From positions 3,076,583-3,140,582 of the forward strand of contig NZ_CP087880.1 of NCBI RefSeq assembly GCF_021172065.1: a stretch of 64,000 nucleotides of DNA, in the 5' to 3' direction. The notes beneath the pieces were generated by a model. The model did not search any database, was not told the DNA's origin, and was given only the letters and a program-made list of their open reading frames with translations. This document shows positions 21,968 to 30,091 of the stretch, one piece after another (position 1 is the stretch's first letter; each line of letters starts with the position of its first letter). This DNA comes from Pseudocitrobacter corydidari. Its GTDB lineage: Bacteria; Pseudomonadota; Gammaproteobacteria; Enterobacterales; Enterobacteriaceae. Both the position numbers and the translations under genes were made by a program.

Positions 21968-22090
21968 ATTTCCCTCAAAAATATATTAATTTGCGTGAGC
22001 TATCATAAACAGCTTTAACCCATTCAATAAATCAATAAAGATAAAACAATATAAACAACCACAAATATTCTTAATTTAGATGGGGATCAT

Positions 22091-22118
22091 GGAAGCCAAC
22101 AGGGTTTTGTCGGCTTCC
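22091..22118 (-). other. Stem-loop after the Rhs gene
   Basis: GGAAGCC / GGCTTCC arms surround a 14-base loop 8 bases past the Rhs stop. No T-run follows in the direction of transcription, so read-through into protein B is plausible. The rest of 21968-22125 is AT-rich and holds nothing I recognise. Confidence 0.5.
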
Positions 22119-22125
22119 ATATTGA

Positions 22126-25100
22126 TTACGCGTTAGTTTTTACAGTTGAAAACCATGGTACTAAGCTGTTCTTATTCACCAGACGAACGCCGGTTTGCTT
22201 AAGTTGGGTTACCAGCGGTGATAAAGCATCAGTCATATCACTGGAACGAGATACATATTTAACTCGTGATTCAGTTTCCTCCACAGTTTGCATACCATTA
22301 CTGGAATAGTAATGTTTCATTCGAGTCAATGACTTGAGGTCCCCGGAATCTGGCTGTACATTATTATTATCGTATGGCTGGCTTCCACTTTTGGCTGACG
22401 TTGAGTCCTCTTTCTTTTGCGAGACGAAATCATAGACTTTCACTCCCAATCGTGTACCGCCAGTTGCCACGTGATAAGCAACACTAAACGCAGTGGAATC
22501 CGTAATTTCCAAATAGCGATCTGCCGTTTTGATAAGAAGGCCACGAGTATCATGTATCTTATTCACAACATAAGACCCAGTATGCCCGCGCGCCTTCGAC
22601 CACAACTCGACGATCGTTTCCGGCGCTTGCTTAATATATCCCGGAACTTTAGGAATGACGCTGCCAAAACTGATAATTGAGCAAGCTTTAGAAACCCAGC
22701 CAAAAGCATTTGATAGCTCTGGGTTAGTCTCCTCGAGCGCTGTCGAAGTTATCGATGCAACATCACCGATAACACCTACTGTACCCAACACAATGGTGGC
22801 AATTCCCGCAGAGGCCGCTGCTGCTGCGACACCTCCAGCCACAATGATCGCCGCGCCTGCCGTCACAATGGTCAACACCAGACTCAGCACACTGAGCCCA
22901 ATACTTACCCCCGCCTGCCAACTCATATGCCCCGTAGGATCCACAAAATTAATAGGATCATTCTGGCAATAAGCATAGGGATTAATGCCTCCGAAACCAA
23001 ATGGAGACCAGGAATCCGGGGTATTAAAACGCATCAACTCAGGATTATAGGCGCGATAACCGTTTCCCAGATGATAGTATCCTGTAACTGCATCCCGTAG
23101 TTTTCCATTAAAAGCAGGGCTCATGGCAGTTAATACATCTGTAGATAGAGAGCCAAATGCAGTGAAGGAAGCATCAGTGATTGAACGAGTATGTGAATCA
23201 ATTAAGCTTAGCGGCGTCCCTTTAAAGTCTGTCAGGAATATTTGTGTCTGTTCTGGATTAACATTTGCCAGCATATTTTCTGCTATTTTGACGAATGCAA
23301 TATCCTGTGATGCCTCCTCATCATATTCAGCCACAACACTTTCACCACGATAGTAAATATTCTTGCTGCCATCAGATACGGTGTCCTGCCGGATCAACCG
23401 ATCCAGAGCATCATAGCGATAGGTTGCCAGTGTATTTCCCGCTTGCTGAACATGACTAATTCGACCAAGATTGTCGTAAGCAAGCTGATGCCCAACTTCA
23501 TTAATTGTCAAACGCCCAGAGAGGTCATACTTCAAAATCACCTCTAAGGGGTAGCTGCTATGGGAATTAGATATACGTTTCAACTGGCACGGATCGGTTT
23601 GGTCATAATAATAAACAGCGTCATTAACCCCTTCAGAAAAAATAGTTTGGATGGATTGAATATTCCCTAATTCATCATATGTAAAAACCTGAGACTGGAT
23701 GCTGTTACCATATTTGTCTGTAGGCTGCAGACTTCCGGTAGCAGAATAAGTATATAGTTGATTGCGATTCGTATAGGAATAGTTTTCAGTCAGTAAAACG
23801 TTGTCTCCCTGCCGCGTAATACGGGTCTGTAACTTATCATCAGGAAAGTAGAGTTGTTCAATTGAACGACTATCATTACCTGATTTGAAATTTCGAATCC
23901 ATTCTCGTCCAAAATAATCATAGATAATATCAACGACACTTTCCACATTGGTATTATTGTCTTTTGTCGTGATTTTACTAACACGCCCAAGTGTATCAAA
24001 TTCATTTTCCGTACTAATGGCGCCATCATCCATATGCCAGCACTGACCAAGTGTATTAAACTTAAGGTGCCGAACATCATTCGCAACGCCAACATAGTTA
24101 GTTAATACCCCTTGAGGAGAGAAGGTATAACCGGTTGATACTGTCCGGCCATTATCGGTAATAGTTTCGCTAGATAATGATGAATCTGAATTATAGGTAT
24201 TTACAAAACGAGCGCCTTCGACAGTTTGTCCGCTCAATACATCACCGGTCGCTGGGTCGTAGCTAAGCTCCTGGAGAATAAGCCCATTGCCATCTTTTAC
24301 CTTCTTAACTACATAGGCTAATTCAGGGATATACTCATATTGTAGTACCTCACCATCTGGCCTGATAGTTTGGTAAGGATATTTACTATCATAATCATAA
24401 AAATACTGTTCGAGGCGGTTAGCAACGTTTGATTCTTTCAAACGGCCCAGACCATCAAATTTTTGCTCACCTATTAGCTGTCCATTGACGAGAATTCGTG
24501 TTGTTAGTTTTTCCGTTGTATGTGGCGCATAAAATTTCCGAATAATAGTACCATCAGCCAATATGGTGTTTTTGACGCGGCCATAACTATCATACTCGTA
24601 TGATAGTGAATAATTATTCTCATCGAGGATTTCTCTTAGCTGCCTCAATCCATCATACTTGAGTTTTTTCAGACCAATAGATTCGCCCTTTTCATCAATT
24701 TTTGCTTGCGCAATAACATCTCCATTTACATTATAGGTTGTGACGACTTTACCAGTAAAAGCATCAGGTGATTCCTGCCAAAGCATCGCTTGCAAGGTAA
24801 TAGGATTATACTCATTATATTCATAATGACCATCATTATAACTAATGCAGTTAACGATCCCCCAGTTATTATATGACATAGTCTGAGAGACAACAGCAGT
24901 AACATCATCATACTGATCATGTCTTTCATTATAATGCTCACGTCCAAATTCATCATATTGTCTTGTTAATAAAATCATCCAAACATTATTTATAAGCTTC
25001 AGCTGCTGAATGAGATTACCCAAACCATCATATATATTCTTGGAAATATTCCCTTTTTCGTCAGTGACAACCATCACTGGTGCAAAAACACCCTCCTCTA

Positions 25101-26967
25101 ATTCTTCCATTTGGTAAGAATAGTAAACATTGGCTTCATATTCAGTATTTTTATTTTTTATACTTTGTATAATTCGATCTTGCTCATCATAGTGGTATTC
25201 CAGAGTATTACCATCACTATCCGTGACAATGAATTCCTTTAATGACAACGGATAGTATGTTACCTTTGTTGATGTGGAGTTATCAGAATTATAATCATAT
25301 GGATAAAAGATGACATCCCGGGTAGCAAAATCGTTTTCTTCTTGCCAGGTTGTTTCCTCTACCGAAACATAATTTAGTTCCTCCCCTTCTTCACCCGCTT
25401 TTTCAATAGTCTTTTTGTTAACGCGTCCATAATACGGAGATGAGTTATCCTCCAGGTATTCAGGCACAACCCTCATGAGAAGGTTATCATTGGCAAGTGA
25501 GAGTTCAGCGCTTTTTACGACAGCTCTTTCCAGGTGCTCTTTAGCACCAGTAGCAACAGCTATATTGCTATAGGTATAATATTTTACTTTGATTACTGCA
25601 GTGAAGTCTGATGGTGCAGGAGTAATAATCTCTCTTTTGATATAACGACAGAAGCCATGAGGATCAGCCGGACATTCGGCGCTGGCAGTAGCAGGATAAT
25701 ATTCCCATGACGTTTTTTTACCATCAGATTCCGTCTGACTCAAAATATTCCCTTCGGTACTATACTCATACGTTGTTATTTCGCTACGTGCAGCTCCAGT
25801 AACGATATCACTAAACGTGACGACCTTGTTTTTTTGACACAGAAAATTTCCAGGTTGCTGATCATATGTCGCATTTTCGATAGCATAATAATCTGTAGTA
25901 GTCAGCTGCTGAGAACTACTTTGAAGTATTTTTTCTTCTCGTAGCAAGTGGAATTTATCAAAAACTCGGCGCGTAACAATGAGTTCATCCGCGCTACTCA
26001 TTCTCTCTTCACTCCAGTATTTATAATCAACTGCAATATTGTATAAATAATCACTCCCGGAAGACCATGGCGCGGTGAGTCCATATCCCAGAAAATTATT
26101 CGTTGAATACTGATAAGTCCGCGTAATAGGCGGCTGTAAAGCACCTGGGGAGCGCGTATGCGAGGTGACCCGAGGCAGAGAGGCTTGTTTCGCTGTCCCT
26201 GGAAATTGAATTTGGTTCGCTACATAAATGACACTTTCTGACATTCCCGACGGGGTACTCATTCCTTTAAGCAAAGTAATTGTACCAATTGTTTGATACT
26301 GAAGATTCCACTGTGGGCTATCAGTGTCTTTTAAAATGCTGAAAGAAGTTAATTGATTATTCGTTTGAATAATTCTAATGTTTTTTTCCTCAATACTGCC
26401 TGGCCATACAGTGATAGCAGTAAAACCACTATAAGTAATTTTTAATAGTGTATTATCTTCATCTTTGATAGCCTGAAGTTGAGGATAAGAAGTGGCCAGG
26501 TTCCACTGAATATTAAGCGCGCGGCCCACTGGAGAATAAATAGTCTGGGGTACTTTGATATTATTCACACTTGTAGGTGAACTCAGAATCTCAACGACAC
26601 CCGTTTTATAAATTAATTTATAGTGGTCAGCAAACTTCTGAAACTTGATATTGTCTAATTTATTTTCCTGAATAAGCACCGATGAGCTATTTTCTACGAT
26701 CTTATACTGATCGCCATTAGCAGTGACCAGTAGTCCGTTTAATTTATCATAATATGTCAGTCCTAAACTCCATCCCTGACCAAAGCCACGATTCAGGGAA
26801 TCTAATGGTAAATAGCTTAAGGTAATGTCCTGAACCGGGCCGATGCCATGATTCGCGGCAATACTGACTATTGGAAAATTTGATTTATATAATCCAGTGC
26901 GAATATCGACTTCAGATTGCTGAGAGCCTGTAAAGTTACTTGCCTGTGAATAAAAATTTTGCGTCAT
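22126..26967 (-). CDS. Giant Rhs/YD-repeat protein with TccC-like core end and unrecognised C-terminal tail
   Basis: A 1613-residue protein in one intact frame, with ribosome site AAGGAACG. The N-terminus has no signal peptide and opens with SEVDIRTGLYKSNFPI and GFGQGWSLGL, a type seen at the start of large Rhs proteins. YD/RHS repeats run over roughly residues 380-1290 (YDGLGNL, YDEFGRE, YDSYGRVKN, FDGLGRLK, FDTLGRVS, YDALDRLIRQD). The core closes with GYYHLGNGYRAYNPELMRF, SPFGFGGINPYAYCQNDP and DPTGH (ending about residue 1347), a form closer to Tc-toxin TccC proteins than to E. coli Rhs. The 266-residue tail has a hydrophobic, Ala/Gly-rich stretch (about 1350-1410), then a polar region with no toxin family I recognise. 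Such proteins form a shell enclosing a cleaved C-terminal toxin. No TcA or TcB gene is present here. There is no PAAR or VgrG domain. Confidence 0.88.
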   Translation of the reverse strand: MTQNFYSQASNFTGSQQSEVDIRTGLYKSNFPIVSIAANHGIGPVQDITLSYLPLDSLNRGFGQGWSLGLTYYDKLNGLLVTANGDQYKIVENSSSVLIQENKLDNIKFQKFADHYKLIYKTGVVEILSSPTSVNNIKVPQTIYSPVGRALNIQWNLATSYPQLQAIKDEDNTLLKITYSGFTAITVWPGSIEEKNIRIIQTNNQLTSFSILKDTDSPQWNLQYQTIGTITLLKGMSTPSGMSESVIYVANQIQFPGTAKQASLPRVTSHTRSPGALQPPITRTYQYSTNNFLGYGLTAPWSSGSDYLYNIAVDYKYWSEERMSSADELIVTRRVFDKFHLLREEKILQSSSQQLTTTDYYAIENATYDQQPGNFLCQKNKVVTFSDIVTGAARSEITTYEYSTEGNILSQTESDGKKTSWEYYPATASAECPADPHGFCRYIKREIITPAPSDFTAVIKVKYYTYSNIAVATGAKEHLERAVVKSAELSLANDNLLMRVVPEYLEDNSSPYYGRVNKKTIEKAGEEGEELNYVSVEETTWQEENDFATRDVIFYPYDYNSDNSTSTKVTYYPLSLKEFIVTDSDGNTLEYHYDEQDRIIQSIKNKNTEYEANVYYSYQMEELEEGVFAPVMVVTDEKGNISKNIYDGLGNLIQQLKLINNVWMILLTRQYDEFGREHYNERHDQYDDVTAVVSQTMSYNNWGIVNCISYNDGHYEYNEYNPITLQAMLWQESPDAFTGKVVTTYNVNGDVIAQAKIDEKGESIGLKKLKYDGLRQLREILDENNYSLSYEYDSYGRVKNTILADGTIIRKFYAPHTTEKLTTRILVNGQLIGEQKFDGLGRLKESNVANRLEQYFYDYDSKYPYQTIRPDGEVLQYEYIPELAYVVKKVKDGNGLILQELSYDPATGDVLSGQTVEGARFVNTYNSDSSLSSETITDNGRTVSTGYTFSPQGVLTNYVGVANDVRHLKFNTLGQCWHMDDGAISTENEFDTLGRVSKITTKDNNTNVESVVDIIYDYFGREWIRNFKSGNDSRSIEQLYFPDDKLQTRITRQGDNVLLTENYSYTNRNQLYTYSATGSLQPTDKYGNSIQSQVFTYDELGNIQSIQTIFSEGVNDAVYYYDQTDPCQLKRISNSHSSYPLEVILKYDLSGRLTINEVGHQLAYDNLGRISHVQQAGNTLATYRYDALDRLIRQDTVSDGSKNIYYRGESVVAEYDEEASQDIAFVKIAENMLANVNPEQTQIFLTDFKGTPLSLIDSHTRSITDASFTAFGSLSTDVLTAMSPAFNGKLRDAVTGYYHLGNGYRAYNPELMRFNTPDSWSPFGFGGINPYAYCQNDPINFVDPTGHMSWQAGVSIGLSVLSLVLTIVTAGAAIIVAGGVAAAAASAGIATIVLGTVGVIGDVASITSTALEETNPELSNAFGWVSKACSIISFGSVIPKVPGYIKQAPETIVELWSKARGHTGSYVVNKIHDTRGLLIKTADRYLEITDSTAFSVAYHVATGGTRLGVKVYDFVSQKKEDSTSAKSGSQPYDNNNVQPDSGDLKSLTRMKHYYSSNGMQTVEETESRVKYVSRSSDMTDALSPLVTQLKQTGVRLVNKNSLVPWFSTVKTNA

Positions 26968-27342
26968 AATCGTTCCTTACGTGGTTAATATATTTTTTGA
27001 CCCAGTAAGGATACTCAACATAAGATGACACCAATAATAAAAAATGATAAATATAGATAACAACCTTATCACAAAATACAATATGATATATCAATAGCTA
27101 TTGATACCGGCTTAGTCTGTTTGGCATATTTTATAAGCCATATAAATATGGGTATTAAACGATTTTCACTAGTTTTAAATTAACCATCACTTAATTTACA
27201 TGTTAAGGCATGATTAATTATTATTATTTTTGTGATCATCATGGCTGATCTCATATAAAAATGATAATCTGATTATTCTTTGATTGTCTTCGATATTTTT
27301 TATGCCTATCATCTAGGAAATTCCTTATCACTAAATAGCGAA
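26968..27342. promoter_or_regulatory. Divergent AT-rich control region between the Rhs gene and the first winged-helix gene
   Basis: This 375-base stretch has no gene. It is very AT-rich: I count 14 G/C in the 60 bases 27181-27240. It should hold the Rhs promoter (leftward) and that of the 27343 gene (rightward). AATTAACCATCAC at 27178-27190 recurs exactly at 28960-28972, upstream of the second winged-helix gene, and an 8-base part (ATTAACCA) appears in reverse orientation at 26982-26989, in the Rhs leader. AT-richness makes H-NS silencing likely (inference). Confidence 0.5.
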
Positions 27343-27756
27343 ATGACATTATATTTAATTAATAAACATTGCTTATTCAACTCAGCAACCAATGAGTTAT
27401 GTAATAATATAAATCATGAGATTGTAAAAATGACAAGCATGCGCGTGAAGTGCCTGGTGTTCTTATTACAACATGCACATCATGAGGCGATTGACAAAGA
27501 GCAGCTTGCATTGGCCGTTTGGGGAGAAAGAGGACAATATGTAACCGCATCAAATTTAACACAGTTAATCTATCTTGTCAGAAAAGATCTTAAGACATGC
27601 GGTATCTCTGATTTTTTAGAAACCATACCTCGACATGGTTTTCGCATCAATAGAAATGCAGATATTCAGATACAATACCAACAGAAAAAAAACAGTAGCA
27701 AATACAACATGATTTACCAATTTATTCTAACTTTATTCGTTTTTTTCACTCCATAA
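27343..27756 (+). CDS. Short ToxR/CadC-like winged-helix protein with C-terminal membrane anchor (first copy)
   Basis: A 137-residue protein from the ATG at 27343 (MTLYLINKHCLF). A TTG at 27280 would extend it by 21 residues, but the paralog at 28989 aligns only from this region (MTRYLLNKHYIF). It is an OmpR/PhoB-type winged helix: KMTSMRVKCLVFLLQHAHHEAIDKEQL, then AVWGERGQYVTASNLTQLIYLVRKDL (recognition helix) and ETIPRHGFRIN (wing). The last ~17 residues are hydrophobic (IYQFILTLFVFFTP), with only a basic linker before them and no periplasmic sensor domain. It is likely a tail-anchored regulator of the divergent Rhs gene. It is convergent with the LysR gene, separated by a terminator. Confidence 0.8.
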   Translation: MTLYLINKHCLFNSATNELCNNINHEIVKMTSMRVKCLVFLLQHAHHEAIDKEQLALAVWGERGQYVTASNLTQLIYLVRKDLKTCGISDFLETIPRHGFRINRNADIQIQYQQKKNSSKYNMIYQFILTLFVFFTP

Positions 27757-27763
27757 TCCATGA

Positions 27764-27789
27764 AAAAGGGATATTTAGTTATCCCTTAT
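27764..27789. terminator. Bidirectional terminator between first winged-helix gene and LysR gene
   Basis: The stem AAGGGAT / ATCCCTT has A-rich and T-rich flanks on both sides (AAAAAGGG...CCCTTATTTT) and lies between two convergent stop codons. Confidence 0.8.
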
Positions 27790-27801
27790 TTTCATAAATT
27801 A

Positions 27802-28749
27802 CTATACATTTATGAAATTAACTTTCATTTCAGTTAGAAAATTTTTAATACTTTCTAATTTACTACTTTTTGTCACATATAAAGCATAGACATTTATAGT
27901 TTTGAGTTTCAACTCTACGGGGGGATCTATCATATAAAGATCAAATCGTCTTTTCTTTACAAAATAATGCGCTATTTTTGATGGGATAACTGCGATCATT
28001 GCAGATTGCTCAACGGCATTCAATAATCCAACAACCGAATTGCTTCGATAGCCGGCTTTTCTGGCATTCATCAATCCCAGACTATTTGATAATAACTCTA
28101 CACTCTCTTCCAGACTTGTGGTTAACATGCCATGATAATACATAGCATGTATACTCGAGTAAAATGTATGCAAGGATAATTTTTTCACTTCCATTAATAA
28201 ACTTTCTTTTCCATATATACATACGTACTCTGAATAGTTGTCGATAACAGTACATTCTACACCATCACATTTTACGGGTAAAAATGTAAATAATATATCA
28301 ACATTTCCTTTTACAAGATGCTTTATCAACATCATTTGATCCAGACTGTCTGTATTGCAGTGGTTGATTTTGTAACGATTATAAAAATCCGCATTCGCTA
28401 TTTGAGGAATGTAAAAATTTTCAAACAAATCGCCCCCCATAATCACTAAGTCGTTATCTTTCTCTGCAATTAGTTCGCTGGATTTTAAAGAACCTTCTAT
28501 AGCAGCTATAACCTGGCTATATAAACGATGCAGTTCCTTACCATGCATAGTAGGATTTAATCCTTTGCGTGTTCGCGTAAAAAGTGCTTCATCAAATAAT
28601 AACTGCATTTTACTGATTGACTGGGATACTGAAGCAGGAGTAACACCGAGTGTTTGTGCGGCAGGCGTAACCCCACCCTCTTTAATCACAGCGTCAAATA
28701 CTTTGATCAAATTATAATCAAAAAAAGCTCTATCTCTACTGTTAATCAT
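27802..28749 (-). CDS. LysR-type transcriptional regulator of the island
   Basis: A 315-residue LysR-family regulator from the ATG ending at 28749 (MINSRDRAFFDYNLIKVFDAV); an upstream in-frame ATG at 28767 would add six residues. The N-terminal helix-turn-helix reads GGVTPAAQTLGVTPASVSQSISKMQ (in two parts, about residues 27-51), followed by LFTRTRKGLNPTMHGKEL and a divergent effector domain. It is AT-rich like the island and unlike NhaR. Divergent from the second winged-helix/endolysin operon (28750-28988 between them), it probably controls that operon and its own promoter. LysR regulators occur in Tc-toxin and chitinase/type 10 secretion loci of Yersinia, Serratia and Salmonella (established for several of these; orthology here is not tested). 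Confidence 0.88.
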   Translation of the reverse strand: MINSRDRAFFDYNLIKVFDAVIKEGGVTPAAQTLGVTPASVSQSISKMQLLFDEALFTRTRKGLNPTMHGKELHRLYSQVIAAIEGSLKSSELIAEKDNDLVIMGGDLFENFYIPQIANADFYNRYKINHCNTDSLDQMMLIKHLVKGNVDILFTFLPVKCDGVECTVIDNYSEYVCIYGKESLLMEVKKLSLHTFYSSIHAMYYHGMLTTSLEESVELLSNSLGLMNARKAGYRSNSVVGLLNAVEQSAMIAVIPSKIAHYFVKKRRFDLYMIDPPVELKLKTINVYALYVTKSSKLESIKNFLTEMKVNFINV

Positions 28750-28959
28750 CGTGTTTCTCAATATCAATAAATATCAATTTGATTTCAAAGATTAACAACA
28801 CTCAAGAATTATACAAATTATTAAATTTTATGATAAACATATAATTCATAAATGACAAAAATTAATGGCGATAAGTAACAATCTATTCAGCGCATTCCAT
28901 AAAAAAATATAGAATCACATCAAGATATAAAAATATATTTTTTTAGTATTTTTTAGTTT

Positions 28960-28972
28960 AATTAACCATCAC
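28960..28972 (+). promoter_or_regulatory. 13-bp motif shared by both winged-helix gene promoters
   Basis: AATTAACCATCAC here is identical to 27178-27190. It lies 16 bases before the first possible start (28989) of the second winged-helix gene and is a candidate operator or activator site of the island's own regulators. Confidence 0.45.
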
Positions 28973-28988
28973 CTCACAGATATGATCC

Positions 28989-29474
28989 ATGAAGGCTTTC
29001 ACTTTTATGGAACACATGATGACTAGGTATTTACTCAACAAACACTATATATTCGACGAGGACAATAATGAAATCAGAGATGCCAATAGCGATAATTTCG
29101 TTAAGATATCTCATTTGAGGTCTAAAGCGCTTGGCTATATTTTACAAAACGCACATGAACAGATTATTGAAAGAGAAAAAATTTCCTATGCCATTTGGGG
29201 TAAAAGAAGTGAGCACATTAGTCCGGCAAACTTAACGCAACAACTTTATCTTATCAGAAAGGAACTGCGTAGTATGGGGGTTCCGGAATTATTTACTACC
29301 TTACCTCGTCTTGGTCTAAAGCTAAATAATGACGTTACAATTAGCCTGGATGAGCCCCCTGCAGGAGACGTACACAACTCCAGTAAAAAATATAGCCACC
29401 GAACCATGACTATTTTTCAGATTGGATCGTTGTTGATTTTATGTTCACTCATTATTTTCTGTCTATGCCGGTGA
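28989..29474 (+). CDS. Short ToxR/CadC-like winged-helix protein with C-terminal membrane anchor (second copy)
   Basis: 161 residues from the ATG at 28989; ATGs at 29016/29019 (after TATGGAACAC) align better with the paralog and would give about 151. Winged helix: KISHLRSKALGYILQNAHEQIIEREKI (split here by reading order), then AIWGKRSEHISPANLTQQLYLIRKEL and TTLPRLGLKLN. After a polar linker come about 20 hydrophobic residues (MTIFQIGSLLILCSLIIFCL) ending CR, a single tail anchor with no periplasmic domain. It is clearly paralogous to the 27343 gene. The stop is 3 bases before the endolysin ATG, so the two are one operon and the regulator is made together with the lytic enzyme. Confidence 0.82.
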   Translation: MKAFTFMEHMMTRYLLNKHYIFDEDNNEIRDANSDNFVKISHLRSKALGYILQNAHEQIIEREKISYAIWGKRSEHISPANLTQQLYLIRKELRSMGVPELFTTLPRLGLKLNNDVTISLDEPPAGDVHNSSKKYSHRTMTIFQIGSLLILCSLIIFCLCR

Positions 29475-29477
29475 AAT

Positions 29478-30023
29478 ATGAAAAATGATATATTCGACAA
29501 AATATTAGACACTGAAGGTGGTTATGTAAATAATCCGGCAGACCGGGGTGGACCAACTAATTGGGGGATTACTGAGTCAACTGCAAGACACTTCGGTTTT
29601 GCTGATATCAAAAAAATAACGCGTCAACAGGCTTATTCAATTTTAGAGAATGCCTATTGGCTGAAACCTCACTTTGACGAAGTTGCAAAATTGTCACCAG
29701 TGCTTGCCTACGAACTCTGCGATTCTGCGGTAAACCTTGGACCTTCAGTACCGATATGTTGGCTACAGCGTTGGCTCAATGTATTTAATCACCAGGGTAA
29801 GGACTTCCGCAATCTGGATATCGATTGTCGTATTGGGCCAAGGACGATAGATGCACTAAAGGCTTATTTATCAATAAGAGGCGATGAAGGTGAAAAAATT
29901 TTACGCCTCGCCCTGAACTGCTCTCAAGGTAACCATTACCTGGAGATTTGTGAACTGCGAAGTCAAAACGAAACCTTCATTTATGGCTGGCTTAAGAATA
30001 GAGTTTTATTTCCGAATACTTAA
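29478..30023 (+). CDS. GH108-family phage-type endolysin (N-acetylmuramidase)
   Basis: A 181-residue peptidoglycan hydrolase without signal peptide, so it depends on the holin for release. The N-terminal catalytic domain has the family signature ILDTEGGYVNNPADRGGPTN (Glu of EGG near residue 13 is the expected catalytic acid) and WGIT, followed by the C-terminal peptidoglycan-binding-type half (IGPRTIDALKAY near 135; ICELRSQNETFIYGWLKNRV at the end). This is the muramidase type used in type 10 secretion (for example the TtsA and ChiX-like settings, though ChiX itself is a different enzyme class). It is translationally coupled to the winged-helix gene upstream and ends just before the dnaJ terminator, the right edge of the island. 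Confidence 0.9.
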   Translation: MKNDIFDKILDTEGGYVNNPADRGGPTNWGITESTARHFGFADIKKITRQQAYSILENAYWLKPHFDEVAKLSPVLAYELCDSAVNLGPSVPICWLQRWLNVFNHQGKDFRNLDIDCRIGPRTIDALKAYLSIRGDEGEKILRLALNCSQGNHYLEICELRSQNETFIYGWLKNRVLFPNT

Positions 30024-30035
30024 CCAGTAGAACGC

Positions 30036-30077
30036 AAAAAAAACCAGCGATGATATTTATCTCATCGCTGGTTTTAA
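30036..30077. terminator. Bidirectional terminator between endolysin and dnaJ
   Basis: A 13-bp stem (AAACCAGCGATGA / TCATCGCTGGTTT) with A- and T-runs on both sides lies between the convergent endolysin and dnaJ stops. Confidence 0.93.
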
Positions 30078-30091
30078 AGACAATATACTTG

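Noticed and set aside
22126..26967. Type VI secretion Rhs effector
   Set aside because: No N-terminal PAAR or membrane segments, no VgrG or EagR-type chaperone gene nearby, and the core end is TccC-like.
19416..30091. Prophage or integrative element
   Set aside because: Only a holin and an endolysin are phage-like; there is no integrase, terminase, capsid or tail gene, no tRNA target and no flanking direct repeats that I could find.
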